Below, piece after piece: positions 1 through 10,150 of a stretch of DNA of 64,000 nucleotides (the first letter of the stretch is position 1; each line of letters starts with the position of its first letter). The position numbers and the translations under genes are program-made. A model generated the notes under the pieces. That model did no database searches and was not told the origin of the DNA. It worked only from the letters and a program-made list of their open reading frames with translations. This stretch comes from JBMOOG01 sp049324535 (GTDB lineage: Bacteria; Pseudomonadota; Alphaproteobacteria; Rhodobacterales; Rhodobacteraceae). The stretch is from positions 1 to 64,000 of the forward strand of contig JBMOOG010000019.1 in assembly GCA_049324535.1 (NCBI GenBank), read 5' to 3'.

Positions 1-158
1 AGCGCGAAATAGGCCCCGATGCCCGCGCCCAGGAACACCGGCGCCCAGGGAAGAAGCCGGCCGCGCGCCTCGACGAGGCCGTCGAGCCAGGCCGCGCCCG
101 CTGCCCGCACGACCGCGGCCGGACGCGCCGTCGCCCCCGCCTGCGCCTCTGCCGTCAT
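1..158 (-). CDS. comEC: ComEC/Rec2 family DNA-uptake channel protein, N-terminal fragment
   Basis: Only the first 52 or so codons are in the window; the gene runs off the left edge. The start ATG is at 158. The visible protein has an Ala-rich start, then RGRLLPWAPVFLGAGIGAYF, which resembles the first membrane segment of alphaproteobacterial ComEC/Rec2 proteins. ComEC forms the inner-membrane channel for DNA uptake. The gene is divergent from gltX with an 84-base gap, an arrangement I recall from related Rhodobacteraceae. The assignment rests on the short N-terminus and the context, so another polytopic membrane protein cannot be excluded. Confidence 0.6.
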   Translation of the reverse strand, partial: MTAEAQAGATARPAAVVRAAGAAWLDGLVEARGRLLPWAPVFLGAGIGAYFA

Positions 159-242
159 GCGCCACCCTTGCCAGCCGCGGCCTTCCTCCGTAAGACCGGG
201 CCGAGCCTAATCGGCTCATGGTTTCCGAGAGGTTAACGGCTC

Positions 243-1655
243 ATGACCGCACCCGCGCCCGGCAAGGTCGTCACCCGCTTTGCGCCCTCGCCCACCGGCT
301 ATCTGCACATCGGCGGCGCGCGCACCGCGCTCTTCAACTGGCTCTATGCCCGGGGCCGCGACGGCACGTTCCTCCTGCGCATCGAGGACACCGACCGCGA
401 GCGGTCCACGCCCGAGGCGACCGAGGCGATCCTGCGGGGGCTGCGCTGGCTCGGCATCGACTGGGACGGCGAGGCGGTGAGCCAGTTCGAGCGCCGCGAC
501 CGCCATGCCGAGGTCGCCCGCGAGATGGAGGCACGCGGCACCGCCTACCGCTGCTTCTCGACGCCGGCCGAGATCGAGGCCTTCCGCGAGACGGCCCGGG
601 CCGAGGGGCGCTCGACGCTGTTCCTGAGCCCCTGGCGCGACGCCGACCCGGCGACCTGGCCTGACGCGCCCTATGTGATCCGGCTGAAGGCCCCGCGCGA
701 GGGCCAGACGGTGATCGAGGACGCGGTGCAGGGCCGCGTCACCTTCGGCAACGACCAGCTCGACGACATGGTGCTTCTGCGGTCGGACGGCACGCCCACC
801 TACATGCACGCGGTGGTGGTGGACGACCACGACATGGGTGTCACCCATGTGATCCGGGGCGACGACCACCTGAACAACGCCGCCCGCCAGGCGCAGGTCT
901 ACCGCGCCATGGGCTGGCCCGAGCCGGTCTGGGCGCACATCCCGCTGATCCACGGCCCGGACGGCAAGAAGCTTTCGAAGCGCCACGGGGCGGTCGGGCT
1001 GCACGAATACCAGCTCATGGGCTATCCCGCGGCCGGGATGCGCAACTATCTGGCGCGGCTCGGCTGGGCGCATGGCAACGACGAGTTCTTTACCGATGCG
1101 CAGGCGCGGGAATGGTTCGACCTTGCCGGAATCGGCCGGTCGCCGGCACGACTCGACTTCAAGAAGCTCGAGAACCTCTGCGGTCAGCACATCGCGGCGA
1201 TGGACGATGCTGCACTGCTGAACGAACTGGCGGCCTACCGCGCCGCGAAGGGCGAGCCGGAGCTGACCGCAAGCCAGCGTGACGGTCTTGGCCGCGCCCT
1301 CTATGCCCTGAAGGACCGGTCTAAGACCCTGACTGAACTTCTTGAGAAGGCTCGGTTTATCCTGGTTTCGCGTCCGATCGTCCCCGACGAGACCGCGGCG
1401 AAGGCGCTCGATCCGGTATCCCGCGGTATACTGGGCGAATTGACGCCGCACCTGCAAAATGCTAGCTGGACTCGGGATGAGTTGGAGCGGGTCGCCGGAA
1501 CCGTTGCGCAGGCCCACGGGTTGACGCTCGGCAAGCTGGCGGCGCCCCTGCGGGCCGCTCTGGCCGGCCGGAGCGTGAGCCCGAGCGTGTTCGACATGAT
1601 GCTGGTGCTCGGCCGCGACGAGACGGTCGCGCGCCTCACGGATGCGGCGGGCTGA
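243..1655 (+). CDS. gltX: Glutamate--tRNA ligase
   Basis: Class I aminoacyl-tRNA synthetase that charges tRNA-Glu in the cytoplasm. The protein has 470 residues, the normal size for the family. The HIGH-type motif appears as YLHIGG near residues 20-25 and the KMSKS-type loop as KKLSKRHG near 241-248; the C-terminal helical anticodon-binding part follows. The start at 243 sets FAPSPTGYLHIGG at the expected distance from the N-terminus; only a weak purine stretch (gagagg) precedes it. Alphaproteobacteria often carry two GltX paralogues, one sometimes also charging tRNA-Gln, and I cannot tell which this is. gltA follows after 76 bases. Confidence 0.96.
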   Translation: MTAPAPGKVVTRFAPSPTGYLHIGGARTALFNWLYARGRDGTFLLRIEDTDRERSTPEATEAILRGLRWLGIDWDGEAVSQFERRDRHAEVAREMEARGTAYRCFSTPAEIEAFRETARAEGRSTLFLSPWRDADPATWPDAPYVIRLKAPREGQTVIEDAVQGRVTFGNDQLDDMVLLRSDGTPTYMHAVVVDDHDMGVTHVIRGDDHLNNAARQAQVYRAMGWPEPVWAHIPLIHGPDGKKLSKRHGAVGLHEYQLMGYPAAGMRNYLARLGWAHGNDEFFTDAQAREWFDLAGIGRSPARLDFKKLENLCGQHIAAMDDAALLNELAAYRAAKGEPELTASQRDGLGRALYALKDRSKTLTELLEKARFILVSRPIVPDETAAKALDPVSRGILGELTPHLQNASWTRDELERVAGTVAQAHGLTLGKLAAPLRAALAGRSVSPSVFDMMLVLGRDETVARLTDAAG

Positions 1656-1731
1656 CCGGCCCGCAGGGCAGGACAGGATGCAGCGGTGGCGCACAGGCGT
1701 GCGCGCGCCCCATGCCAGGAAAGGGACAGAG

Positions 1732-3027
<1,296 letters not shown>

Positions 3028-3048
3028 CCGAAGGGTCGCCGAGGGATC

Positions 3049-3072
3049 GGGGCCGGCCTTCGGGCCGGCCCC
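3049..3072 (+). terminator. Intrinsic terminator of gltA
   Basis: A perfect 10-bp GC stem (GGGGCCGGCC / GGCCGGCCCC) closes on a TTCG tetraloop and is followed by TGCGTTTTGC. It starts 22 bases after the gltA stop. The stem is symmetric, so it may also protect the end of the convergent minus-strand gene that stops at 3083. Confidence 0.85.
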
Positions 3073-3082
3073 TGCGTTTTGC

Positions 3083-3616
3083 TCAGCGGCCGAGCATCGC
3101 GATCAGCGATCGGGCCTCGGGCGGGGGCTCGCGCTCGACGCGCCGGTAGTCGCTTCCGTCCGGATTGCGCCGGGCAAGGCCCGCGTCGATCTGACCGCGG
3201 CGCAGCACCGCGCGGTCGCCGAAGACCTGCCAGCCGTCGAAGAGCGCGTTGACCGCGCGCTCGCTCAGTGCGGTGCGGGGCGGCAGGCGCGACCACATCA
3301 CCCACAGGCACAGGTCCCGGATCGCCGCACGCGAGGGCCAGCGGGTGAGCCGCCCCTCGGCGTCGAAGAGCCGCCGCGCCCGGTCGATCCGACGCAGCGA
3401 CGCCGCATCGGCCGCCTTGGGCGGCGCCGTGACGCCGGCGGAGACGCAGGCGGGCGCGGACGCCCCGGGAGACGCCGCCCGCAGCGCCTGCCAGTTGCCG
3501 TGACCGGCGGCCCGGGCCAGCAGGTTCAGCATGGCAAGATGGCCCGGCGGGGCGCCGTCGCACGGCAGCGCGCGCGCCAGCGACCGGGCAAAGGCCGACA
3601 CGTCGGCAATGGTCAT
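3083..3616 (-). CDS. DUF2087 domain protein
   Basis: A 177-residue protein of unknown role. The N-terminal part (about 1-60) has the LNLLARAAGHGNWQALRA pattern seen in small glyoxalase-related/helical domains that precede DUF2087 in proteobacteria. The C-terminal half matches DUF2087: a predicted winged-helix-like stretch ending with the hallmark ARRNPDGSDYRRVE. The chosen ATG at 3616 starts MTIADVSAFAR; the open frame continues upstream with low-complexity residues. A caggag sequence lies about 25 bases upstream, so a start slightly upstream (GTG at 3622) is possible. It is convergent with gltA. Confidence 0.75.
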   Translation of the reverse strand: MTIADVSAFARSLARALPCDGAPPGHLAMLNLLARAAGHGNWQALRAASPGASAPACVSAGVTAPPKAADAASLRRIDRARRLFDAEGRLTRWPSRAAIRDLCLWVMWSRLPPRTALSERAVNALFDGWQVFGDRAVLRRGQIDAGLARRNPDGSDYRRVEREPPPEARSLIAMLGR

Positions 3617-3841
3617 GGACACCGGAATCCGGGGCTTGGGTCTCTCCTGAGGCTGCGCCTGCCCGTGGTTCGGGTGCCGCCGATCGCCCTTGCGGCCCGG
3701 CGCGCCCAGAGGGGACACCAAGGCCGTCCGATCGCAGGTCCAGCTTGCCCGAACGGGCGGCGACGCCTGGGTGAACTGCGGACCCGCTTCGCGCATACCC
3801 CCGGATGCCCCGCCGCGTCAAGCGGGGCGCCCCCGGCGGCG

Positions 3842-5770
3842 CTACTGGACGGCCTCGGCCGGACGGCGGACCAGCTTCTCGGCCTCGCGCCCGTAGAGCT
3901 CTTCATAATGGTCGAAGTCCGCCTCGACCCAGGCGCAGCCCTGGGTGGCCGACCCGAGGCTCTGGGTAAGCGACTCGACCGCGGATTCCGGCAGAAGCGC
4001 CCGGAACAGGTCCCAGCCGCGAAAATCCGGGTCGCGGTCAAAGCCCAGCACCTGCCCGCCCAGCGTCGAGACCAGCGACACCATCGCCCCGGAGAACACC
4101 GAAGGCACATGGATCGACACCGCCATGACCGGCTGCAGGAGGACCGGCCCGGCCTTGGCCAGCGCCTCGCGCAGCGCCATGCGCCCGGCGGTGCGGAAGG
4201 CAAAGTCGGAACTGTCCACGGCGTGGTGCTTGCCATCGGTCAGCGTCACCGCGACATCGATCACCGGATAGCCGAGCGGCCCCTGCTTCAGCGTCTCGCG
4301 CGCCCCCTCCTCGACCGAGGGGATGTAGTTGCGCGGCACCGCCCCGCCCTTCACCACCTCGTCGAAGACAAAGCCCGCCCCGCGCGGCTGCGGCCGCACG
4401 GTGATCGCGACATCGGCGAACTGGCCGGCGCCCCCCGACTGCTTGCGGTGGCGATACTGCTCCTCGACCGGCTTCGAGATCGTCTCGCGATACTGCGGCG
4501 CGGGCGCGCCGAAGCTCAGCTCGAGCCCGAAGTCGTCGCGCAGCGCCGCCTCGGTCCGGCGCAGGTGCATCGGCCCCTGGAACCCCAGAAGCGCGTGGCC
4601 CGTCTCGGGGTCCTGGCCCAGGCGCAGCATCGGGTCGGCCTCGGCCAGCCGCGCAAGCGCCGAGGACAGCCGCACCTCGTCGCGGTCGTTCACCGGCGTG
4701 ACGACGCGCGAGAGCGCCGGCGGGGCCAGCGCGCCGTGCGGCGCCGGCAGCGAGGCGGTCGCGGTGAAGAGACGGCCCGCGTCGAGCTGATCGGACTTGA
4801 CCGACAGGCCCACCTCGCCCGGAACCAGACGCTCGTGCCCCGCCTTCCCGCCCACCTCGGCGAGTCCGCCGAGGCTTCCCCCCCCGAGCGGCGCCCCCGC
4901 CGCCACGCCGGGCGCGAGCGCCCGCAGGAACACGCATTTTCCAAGGTGCTTGCGCACCTCGGCGTGAAAGCCCACGGCCAGCGCCTCGGGCTGGCCGAGC
5001 CGCTCCCGCAGCGCCTCGACCTGCGGCACCTCGTGGCGCAGGGCCTTCATGAGCCGCGTGATGCCGTTGCGGTGGCTTGCCGATCCGAGAAAGGCCGGCA
5101 CCACCTGCCGGTCGCGGGTCTCGCGGCGGGCGATCTCGAAGAGGGCCGTCACACCCGGATCGTGGTCCTCGACCAGTTCCGCCAGCAGCGCGTCGTCGAA
5201 ATCCGACATGTGCTCCAAGAGTTCGGCCCGCGCCTCGTGCTCGCGGTCGGTCTCCGGGCCGGGCAGCGCCACCAGCGTGGACGGCGCCCCTTCCCGGTAG
5301 CGCCAGGCACGCTCGGAGATGAGATCGACCGCGCCGACGATCTGGCCCCCCTCGCGGATGGGGATCTGGCGCAGCACGATCGGGTGGCTGGAATAGGATT
5401 GCAGCGCCCCGACCACATCGCGGATCCGCCCCTTGGGCGCGTCCATCCGGTTGATGAAGATCATCGAGGGCGCGCCCGAGGCCTCGATCGCCCGCAGCCA
5501 GGGCGCGGCCAGCACCGCCTCGTCGGGGTCCGGGTTCAGGACCAGAACGGCCATGTCCGAGGCCATGAGCGCCAGCCCCGCCATGCGCGCGTATTCGGGT
5601 CCGCCGGCCAGGTCGATCGCGCACCATTCGTCACCGAGATAGCCGAAGCGCGTCAGCGACAGCGCCCCCGCCGCCTCGGTCCTGGCTGGTCTGCCCTCGA
5701 GACCGGCGAGTGCCCGGACCAGCTCGGTCTTGCCCGACTGGGACGGGCCCATGATGGTGATGCACCGCAT
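3842..5770 (-). CDS. Elongation factor G-like translational GTPase paralogue
   Basis: A 642-residue EF-G-like protein. Residues 8-15 are the P-loop GPSQSGKT, 53-57 the G3 element DLAGG and 107-110 the G4 element NRMD, where canonical EF-G has NKxD. Domain IV-like and C-terminal EF-G segments follow, for example SKPVEEQYRHRKQSGGAGQF, FVDEVVKGGAVP-type sequence and a RNYIPSVEEGARE block. It is shorter than true EF-G (about 700), and the conserved switch I region is poorly preserved. Such paralogues are widespread in alphaproteobacteria and their function is not settled. It is probably transcribed alone; a hairpin-rich gap lies upstream. Confidence 0.85.
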   Translation of the reverse strand: MRCITIMGPSQSGKTELVRALAGLEGRPARTEAAGALSLTRFGYLGDEWCAIDLAGGPEYARMAGLALMASDMAVLVLNPDPDEAVLAAPWLRAIEASGAPSMIFINRMDAPKGRIRDVVGALQSYSSHPIVLRQIPIREGGQIVGAVDLISERAWRYREGAPSTLVALPGPETDREHEARAELLEHMSDFDDALLAELVEDHDPGVTALFEIARRETRDRQVVPAFLGSASHRNGITRLMKALRHEVPQVEALRERLGQPEALAVGFHAEVRKHLGKCVFLRALAPGVAAGAPLGGGSLGGLAEVGGKAGHERLVPGEVGLSVKSDQLDAGRLFTATASLPAPHGALAPPALSRVVTPVNDRDEVRLSSALARLAEADPMLRLGQDPETGHALLGFQGPMHLRRTEAALRDDFGLELSFGAPAPQYRETISKPVEEQYRHRKQSGGAGQFADVAITVRPQPRGAGFVFDEVVKGGAVPRNYIPSVEEGARETLKQGPLGYPVIDVAVTLTDGKHHAVDSSDFAFRTAGRMALREALAKAGPVLLQPVMAVSIHVPSVFSGAMVSLVSTLGGQVLGFDRDPDFRGWDLFRALLPESAVESLTQSLGSATQGCAWVEADFDHYEELYGREAEKLVRRPAEAVQ

Positions 5771-5901
5771 GAGGCTCCTCCTTCTGCCCGGAGCAGAGGC
5801 CGGATACGCCCTCGCGGCCGATCCGGTCGGCCTGCCCTGGGTCCACCTTCTGCCCGCCGCCCGCCCGCGTCAAGGCGCCCGAGCGCCCGGATCCGCCCGG
5901 C

Positions 5902-6040
5902 GAGGGGCTTGCCGGCCCCTCGCGCTCCCCCGGGGGTATTTGCGCGAAGCAGAAGACAGGGCGGCGGGCTTCTTCTTCGCCGAAATACCCGCGGGGGGTG
6001 AATGCCCCGTCCGGGGCAGAGGGGGGCGGCAAGCCCCCCT
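5902..6040. repeat. Cluster of four inverted repeats between paaG-like and EF-G-like genes
   Basis: The 290-base gap 5771-6060 contains no credible gene but four dyads: 5902-5908/5915-5921 (gaggggc); a long imperfect dyad 5931-5956/5971-5996 with arms of the form CGGGGGTATTTGCGCGAAG; 6004-6017 (GCCCCG/CGGGGC); and 6020-6027/6033-6040 (AGGGGGGC). The last three lie just after the stop of the minus-strand isomerase gene and could end its transcript. The TATTT-containing dyad resembles dispersed intergenic repeats I recall from Rhodobacteraceae genomes. Confidence 0.6.
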
Positions 6041-6060
6041 GCCTCTCTGGTGGCGGCGGC

Positions 6061-6837
6061 TCAGCGTCCCGCGAAGCGGGCCGGGCGCTTGCCGAGAAAG
6101 GCGGCGACCCCCTCGCGGAAGTCCTCCGAGGCCCCGCACCGCGCCTGGCCGCGGGCCTCGACGGCGAGCTGGGCCGCAAGGTCGTTCGATCCGCTCGCCC
6201 GCAGCGCGCGCTTGATCTCGCGGTAGGCGGCCGTCGGGCCGCGGGCCAGCCGCAGGGCGGTGGCGCCGGCGGCCTCGCGCAGAGAGGCGTCCGGCACGCA
6301 GTCCCAGATCATGCCCCAGTCGCGGGCCGTCGGCGCGGGCACCGGATCGGCCAGCAGCATCGCGCCCATGGCGCGCGGCATCCCCACCTGGCGCGGCAGC
6401 AGCCAGGTCCCGCCGGCGTCGGGCATCAGTCCGATCCGGGCGAAGGCCTGGATGAAGCTCGCGCTCTCGGCCGCGACCACCACATCGCAGGCGAGCGCGA
6501 GGTTCGCCCCCGCCCCGGCCGCGACCCCGTTCACCCCCGCGACGACCGGGACCGGGCTTTCGGCGATGGCCAGGATCAGCGGCTCGTATTCCTCGGTCAG
6601 CGTGCGCTCGAAGTCGATCGCGGACGGGTCGGCGGCATCGCCCAGGTCCTGCCCCGAACAGAAGCCCCGCCCCTCGCCGGTGATCAGGATCGCGCGGGCA
6701 TGGGCCGCCGCGTGGTCGAGGGCGATGCGCAGCTCGGCCCGCATCGCGCGGTTGAGCGCGTTCATGACCTCGGGCCGGTTCAACGTGATCGTGGCGACCT
6801 GATCGGCCAGAGCGTAGCGGATGGTGGTGAAGTCCAT
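6061..6837 (-). CDS. PaaG-like enoyl-CoA hydratase/isomerase
   Basis: A 258-residue crotonase-fold protein. It resembles PaaG, the 2-(1,2-epoxy-1,2-dihydrophenyl)acetyl-CoA isomerase of aerobic phenylacetate breakdown: the oxyanion-hole segment NGVAAGAGANLALACD is followed by FARIGLMPDAGGTWLLPR, where the Asp of PDAGGT is the PaaG catalytic acid. The two Glu of true crotonases are not present. The ATG at 6837 has an AGGGAGG site. No other paa gene is in the window and the neighbours are cytochrome c maturation genes, so the physiological substrate is uncertain; use in general fatty-acid beta-oxidation is possible. Confidence 0.85.
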   Translation of the reverse strand: MDFTTIRYALADQVATITLNRPEVMNALNRAMRAELRIALDHAAAHARAILITGEGRGFCSGQDLGDAADPSAIDFERTLTEEYEPLILAIAESPVPVVAGVNGVAAGAGANLALACDVVVAAESASFIQAFARIGLMPDAGGTWLLPRQVGMPRAMGAMLLADPVPAPTARDWGMIWDCVPDASLREAAGATALRLARGPTAAYREIKRALRASGSNDLAAQLAVEARGQARCGASEDFREGVAAFLGKRPARFAGR

Positions 6838-6916
6838 GGGCGCCTCCCTTGCCCGGCCAGCATAGTCGCTCTGGCGGCGCGGCAAAGCGGAACGGCGCGT
6901 CACGCCGCGCGCGGGC

Positions 6917-7372
6917 CTATCGGCCGAGGATTTCCGACAGGCGCGACTTCTCGTCGTCGGAAAGCGGCGCCGCCTCCGGCTCGGGCGCCGACCGGCGGCG
7001 GCGCAGGTAGACGACGGCGCCGCCGAGGCCGAGAACCAGCATCGCGGGACCGGCAATCCAGAGGATCAGGTTCGCGCCGCCGGCGGTGGGCTTCAGAAGC
7101 ACGTATTCGCCGTAGCGATCGACCAGGTACTGCACCACCTGTTCGTCGCTGTCGCCCGCGGTGATCCGCTGCCGGACCAGGATGCGCAGGTCGCGGGCGA
7201 GATCGGCGTTCGATTCGTCGATGCTTTCGTTCCGGCAGACCAGGCAGCGCAGCCCGGCGCTGATCGCGCGCGCCCGCGCCTCCTGCGCGGGGTCGGGCAG
7301 CATCTCGTCGGGCTGCACGGCCAGGGCGGGCTGCCCGATCGCCAGGAGAAGGGCCAGCACGAGCCGCCTCAT
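6917..7372 (-). CDS. ccmH: Cytochrome c maturation protein CcmH (CycL/Ccl2 type)
   Basis: A 151-residue membrane-anchored periplasmic thiol protein of system I cytochrome c maturation. It keeps apocytochrome CxxCH thiols reduced for haem attachment. It has an N-terminal signal (MRRLVLALLLAIGQPALA), the redox motif LRCLVCRNESI with Cys43 and Cys46, and one membrane helix near 100-122 followed by a basic RRRR stop-transfer. The ATG at 7372 was chosen because it starts the signal peptide. It lies 4 bases after ccmF, so the pair is co-transcribed. It lacks the C-terminal TPR domain of enterobacterial CcmH. Confidence 0.93.
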   Translation of the reverse strand: MRRLVLALLLAIGQPALAVQPDEMLPDPAQEARARAISAGLRCLVCRNESIDESNADLARDLRILVRQRITAGDSDEQVVQYLVDRYGEYVLLKPTAGGANLILWIAGPAMLVLGLGGAVVYLRRRRSAPEPEAAPLSDDEKSRLSEILGR

Positions 7373-7376
7373 CGCC

Positions 7377-9341
7377 CTACTCCGCCGGCTGGGCCGCGGC
7401 CGGCAGCGGCGACCGGCGCGCGCCGGCGGCCACGCGCAGCCGGCGGTCCGACATGGACACCAGCCCCCCGAGGGCCATGATGATGGCCCCGGCCCAGATC
7501 CAGTTGGCGAAGGGCTTGATGTAGGTGCGCACCGCCCAGCCGCCGCCGTCCTGCGGATCGCCGATGACCAGATAGATGTCGCGCAGGAACCCGTTCGCGA
7601 TCGCCGCCTCGGTCGTGGGCATCGCCGCCACCGGATAGACGCGCTTTTCCGGGTGCAGGACGGTGACGACCGTGCCATCGCGCCGCACCGACATCGTGGC
7701 CATGGTCGAATGGTAGTTCGGGCCCTCGACCTTCTCGACCTTGTCGAGCGTCACCTCGTAGGTCCCGACCGTGAAGGGCTCGCCGACCCGGGCCACGCGG
7801 ATGTCCTCGACGTCCCAGGCCATCAGCGTGGCGATCCCGACGATGGTGATCCCGAAGCCCGCATGCGCCATCGCCTTGCCCCAGTCGGCTCGCGGCAGGC
7901 GCAGGAGACGTGCGGGGCGATAGCCCGCCCGCAGCAGGAGTTCCGACGCCGATCCGGCCACGAGCCAGGTGCCAAGCGCCACGCCGACCGGCGCAAGCGC
8001 CGTGTGCCCGGTCTCGACCGCATAGGCGAGCGACCCCGCGGCCAGCGCCAGCACCAGCGCGCCCCAGAGGGGCCGCATCGCGCGCCCGAGCGTTCCCCTC
8101 TTCCAGGGCATCACCGCGCCTACCGGCAGGATCACTGCCAGCGCCACCATGAAGGGCGTGAAGGCGGTGTCGAAGAACGGAGCACCCACCGAAAGCTTGC
8201 GGCCGAAGGCCATCTCGGCAAAGAGCGGCCAGAGCGTGCCGACGAAGACCACGAGCGCCGCCACCGCGAGGAGCACGTTGTTGACCACGAGCGCCGACTC
8301 GCGGCTGACCATCGCGAACACCCCCCTCGCCTCGAGCGCCGAGGCGCGCGCGGCGTAGAGCGTGAGCGCGCCACCCACGAAGACGGCGAGGATGGCCAGG
8401 ATGAAGACGCCGCGTTCCGGGTCGTTGGCGAAGGCGTGGACCGAGGTGATGACGCCCGACCGCACGATGAAGGTGCCCATCAGCGAGAAGCCGAAGGCAA
8501 GGATCGCGAGCAGGATCGTCCAGGACTTCAGCGACTCGCGCTTCTCGACCACGATCGCCGAATGGAGGAGCGCGGTGGCGAAGAGCCAGGGCATGAAGGA
8601 GGCGTTCTCGACCGGGTCCCAGAACCAGAACCCGCCCCAGCCGAGCTCGTAATAGGCCCACCACGACCCGAGCGCGATGCCGATGGTCAGGAAGATCCAG
8701 GCCGCGAGCGTCCAGGGCCGCACCCAGCGCGCCCAGGCCGCATCGACCCGGCCCTCGATCAGGGCCGCGACGGCAAAGGAGAAGGCGACCGAAAGCCCCA
8801 CATAGCCGAGGTAGAGGAAGGGCGGGTGGAAGGCGAGCCCGGGATCCTGGAGAAGCGGGTTCAGGTCCTTGCCGTCGAAGGGCGGCCGGGCGAGGCGCCA
8901 GAACGGGTTCGAGGTGAAGAGGATGAAGGCGAAGAAGGCCGCCCCGATCATCGCCTGCACCGACAGCACGCGCGATTTCAGCCGCGGGGGCAAGGCGCCG
9001 CCGAAGGCGGCGATGGCCGCGCCGAACCCCGACAGGATCAGCACCCAGAGGAGCATCGAGCCCTCGTGGTTCCCCCAGACGCCCGAGACCTTGTAGAGCA
9101 TCGGCTTCAGCGTATGCGAGTTGGCGACCACCACGGCGAGCGAGAAATCCGAGACCACGAAGGCCCAGGTCAGCGCCGCGAAGGAGAAGGCGGTGAGCAG
9201 GAACTGCGCGATGGCGGCGGGGCCCGCGACCTCCATCCAGCGGTAGCGCCCGGTCTGGGCGCCGACGAGAGGGATCACCGACTGCACGAGGGCGACGGCG
9301 AAGGCGAGGACGAGGGCGAAGTGACCGAGTTCGACAAACAT
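7377..9341 (-). CDS. ccmF: Haem lyase subunit CcmF
   Basis: A 654-residue polytopic inner-membrane protein of the haem handling superfamily. With CcmH it transfers haem from CcmE to apocytochrome c. The tryptophan-rich WWD signature is clear as WGGFWFWDPVEN, with many hydrophobic helices on both sides and a large periplasmic domain before the last helix (VYPVAAMPTTEAAIANGFLR). The length is normal for the family. No clear Shine-Dalgarno site precedes the ATG at 9341. In many relatives ccmE directly precedes ccmF; here a holin/lysozyme pair separates them by about 1.5 kb. Confidence 0.95.
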   Translation of the reverse strand: MFVELGHFALVLAFAVALVQSVIPLVGAQTGRYRWMEVAGPAAIAQFLLTAFSFAALTWAFVVSDFSLAVVVANSHTLKPMLYKVSGVWGNHEGSMLLWVLILSGFGAAIAAFGGALPPRLKSRVLSVQAMIGAAFFAFILFTSNPFWRLARPPFDGKDLNPLLQDPGLAFHPPFLYLGYVGLSVAFSFAVAALIEGRVDAAWARWVRPWTLAAWIFLTIGIALGSWWAYYELGWGGFWFWDPVENASFMPWLFATALLHSAIVVEKRESLKSWTILLAILAFGFSLMGTFIVRSGVITSVHAFANDPERGVFILAILAVFVGGALTLYAARASALEARGVFAMVSRESALVVNNVLLAVAALVVFVGTLWPLFAEMAFGRKLSVGAPFFDTAFTPFMVALAVILPVGAVMPWKRGTLGRAMRPLWGALVLALAAGSLAYAVETGHTALAPVGVALGTWLVAGSASELLLRAGYRPARLLRLPRADWGKAMAHAGFGITIVGIATLMAWDVEDIRVARVGEPFTVGTYEVTLDKVEKVEGPNYHSTMATMSVRRDGTVVTVLHPEKRVYPVAAMPTTEAAIANGFLRDIYLVIGDPQDGGGWAVRTYIKPFANWIWAGAIIMALGGLVSMSDRRLRVAAGARRSPLPAAAQPAE

Positions 9342-9610
9342 GTGCGGACAATAGTGGGTTTGTCCGGCGGGGCAATGGGGCGCGAGGGACCGCGCCTGCG
9401 CGCCCTTGTCGCGGCCCGGTCACATGCGCGCGAGGAGGGCTGCGGAAACGGCCCTCGGCCGAGGGCCGCGAGCGGGCGCGGCCGACGTCCGCGGCCGGGG
9501 ACGACCCTTTGGGGCGGCGGTGGGGGGTGTCCGTCCCCCGGAGCCCCCGGGGGTAAGGCCCCCCGAGGCGGCTTGCGCCCGTGCGATGGCAGGGTCGGCG
9601 GCGGTGCCCG
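9342..9610. other. Palindrome-rich gap between holin and ccmF
   Basis: No gene seen. The gap contains a perfect 18-base palindrome, GGCCCTCGGCCGAGGGCC, at 9450-9467 and several G/C-run dyads between 9520 and 9570. These could terminate the minus-strand holin transcript. If so, ccmF would need its own promoter, which I could not identify. Confidence 0.5.
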
Positions 9611-10150
9611 TCAGCCGTCGCGGCCGCCGCGGCGCGGCTCGGGCGGCGGGCGCAGGCCGCGGCGGATCTCGGCCAGCGCGGGATTGTCCGCCTCCGGATC
9701 GGATTCGGGGCCCGGATCCGCACCGGCGGGCTCGGGCGCCGACCCGACCCGGACCCGGCCCGGGCGCAGGCGGAAGTAATGCGCCTCGCGCGCGCCGAAG
9801 TAGAAGCCCACGATCGCCGCGAGCAGCCACCAGAGCGGCTCGGGCACGTGTTCAAGCCCGATCATCCGGCGCGAGAAGCCTTCGGGATCGACCATCGCGT
9901 AGACGAAGAGCCCGAGCGTGCCGAGCGCGAGCATCGGCCGTGGCAGCCGGTTCAGCCCGTTGATGACGCGGTCGAAGAGGCCGGGGGCGGCGTATTTGAA
10001 CTCTTCGCCGTGTTCGTCGAGCGCCGCGACATAGGCGGCCTGCGCGGCCTCCATCCTCTTCGTGGCGTTCGGCACGAAGACCTCGGCCACGTCGGTGGCG
10101 GCGCGGGCGACGGCGCCCGGATTGCCCAGAATCTGCCCGATCAGCCCCAT
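9611..10150 (-). CDS. Holin family protein (3TM-type)
   Basis: A 179-residue small membrane protein. Hydrophobic segments are PMLALGTLGLFVYAMV (about 71-86) and EPLWWLLAAIVGFYFGAR (about 104-121); the N-terminal region is amphipathic, and the C-terminus from about 130 is a charged, Pro-rich tail. It resembles the putative 3TM holins that accompany N-acetylmuramidases in Rhodobacteraceae. It overlaps the upstream muramidase gene by 10 bases, so the two form a lysis cassette. A holin would let the muramidase reach the periplasm. No other phage genes are nearby. Function is inferred from topology and partner. Confidence 0.75.
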   Translation of the reverse strand: MGLIGQILGNPGAVARAATDVAEVFVPNATKRMEAAQAAYVAALDEHGEEFKYAAPGLFDRVINGLNRLPRPMLALGTLGLFVYAMVDPEGFSRRMIGLEHVPEPLWWLLAAIVGFYFGAREAHYFRLRPGRVRVGSAPEPAGADPGPESDPEADNPALAEIRRGLRPPPEPRRGGRDG

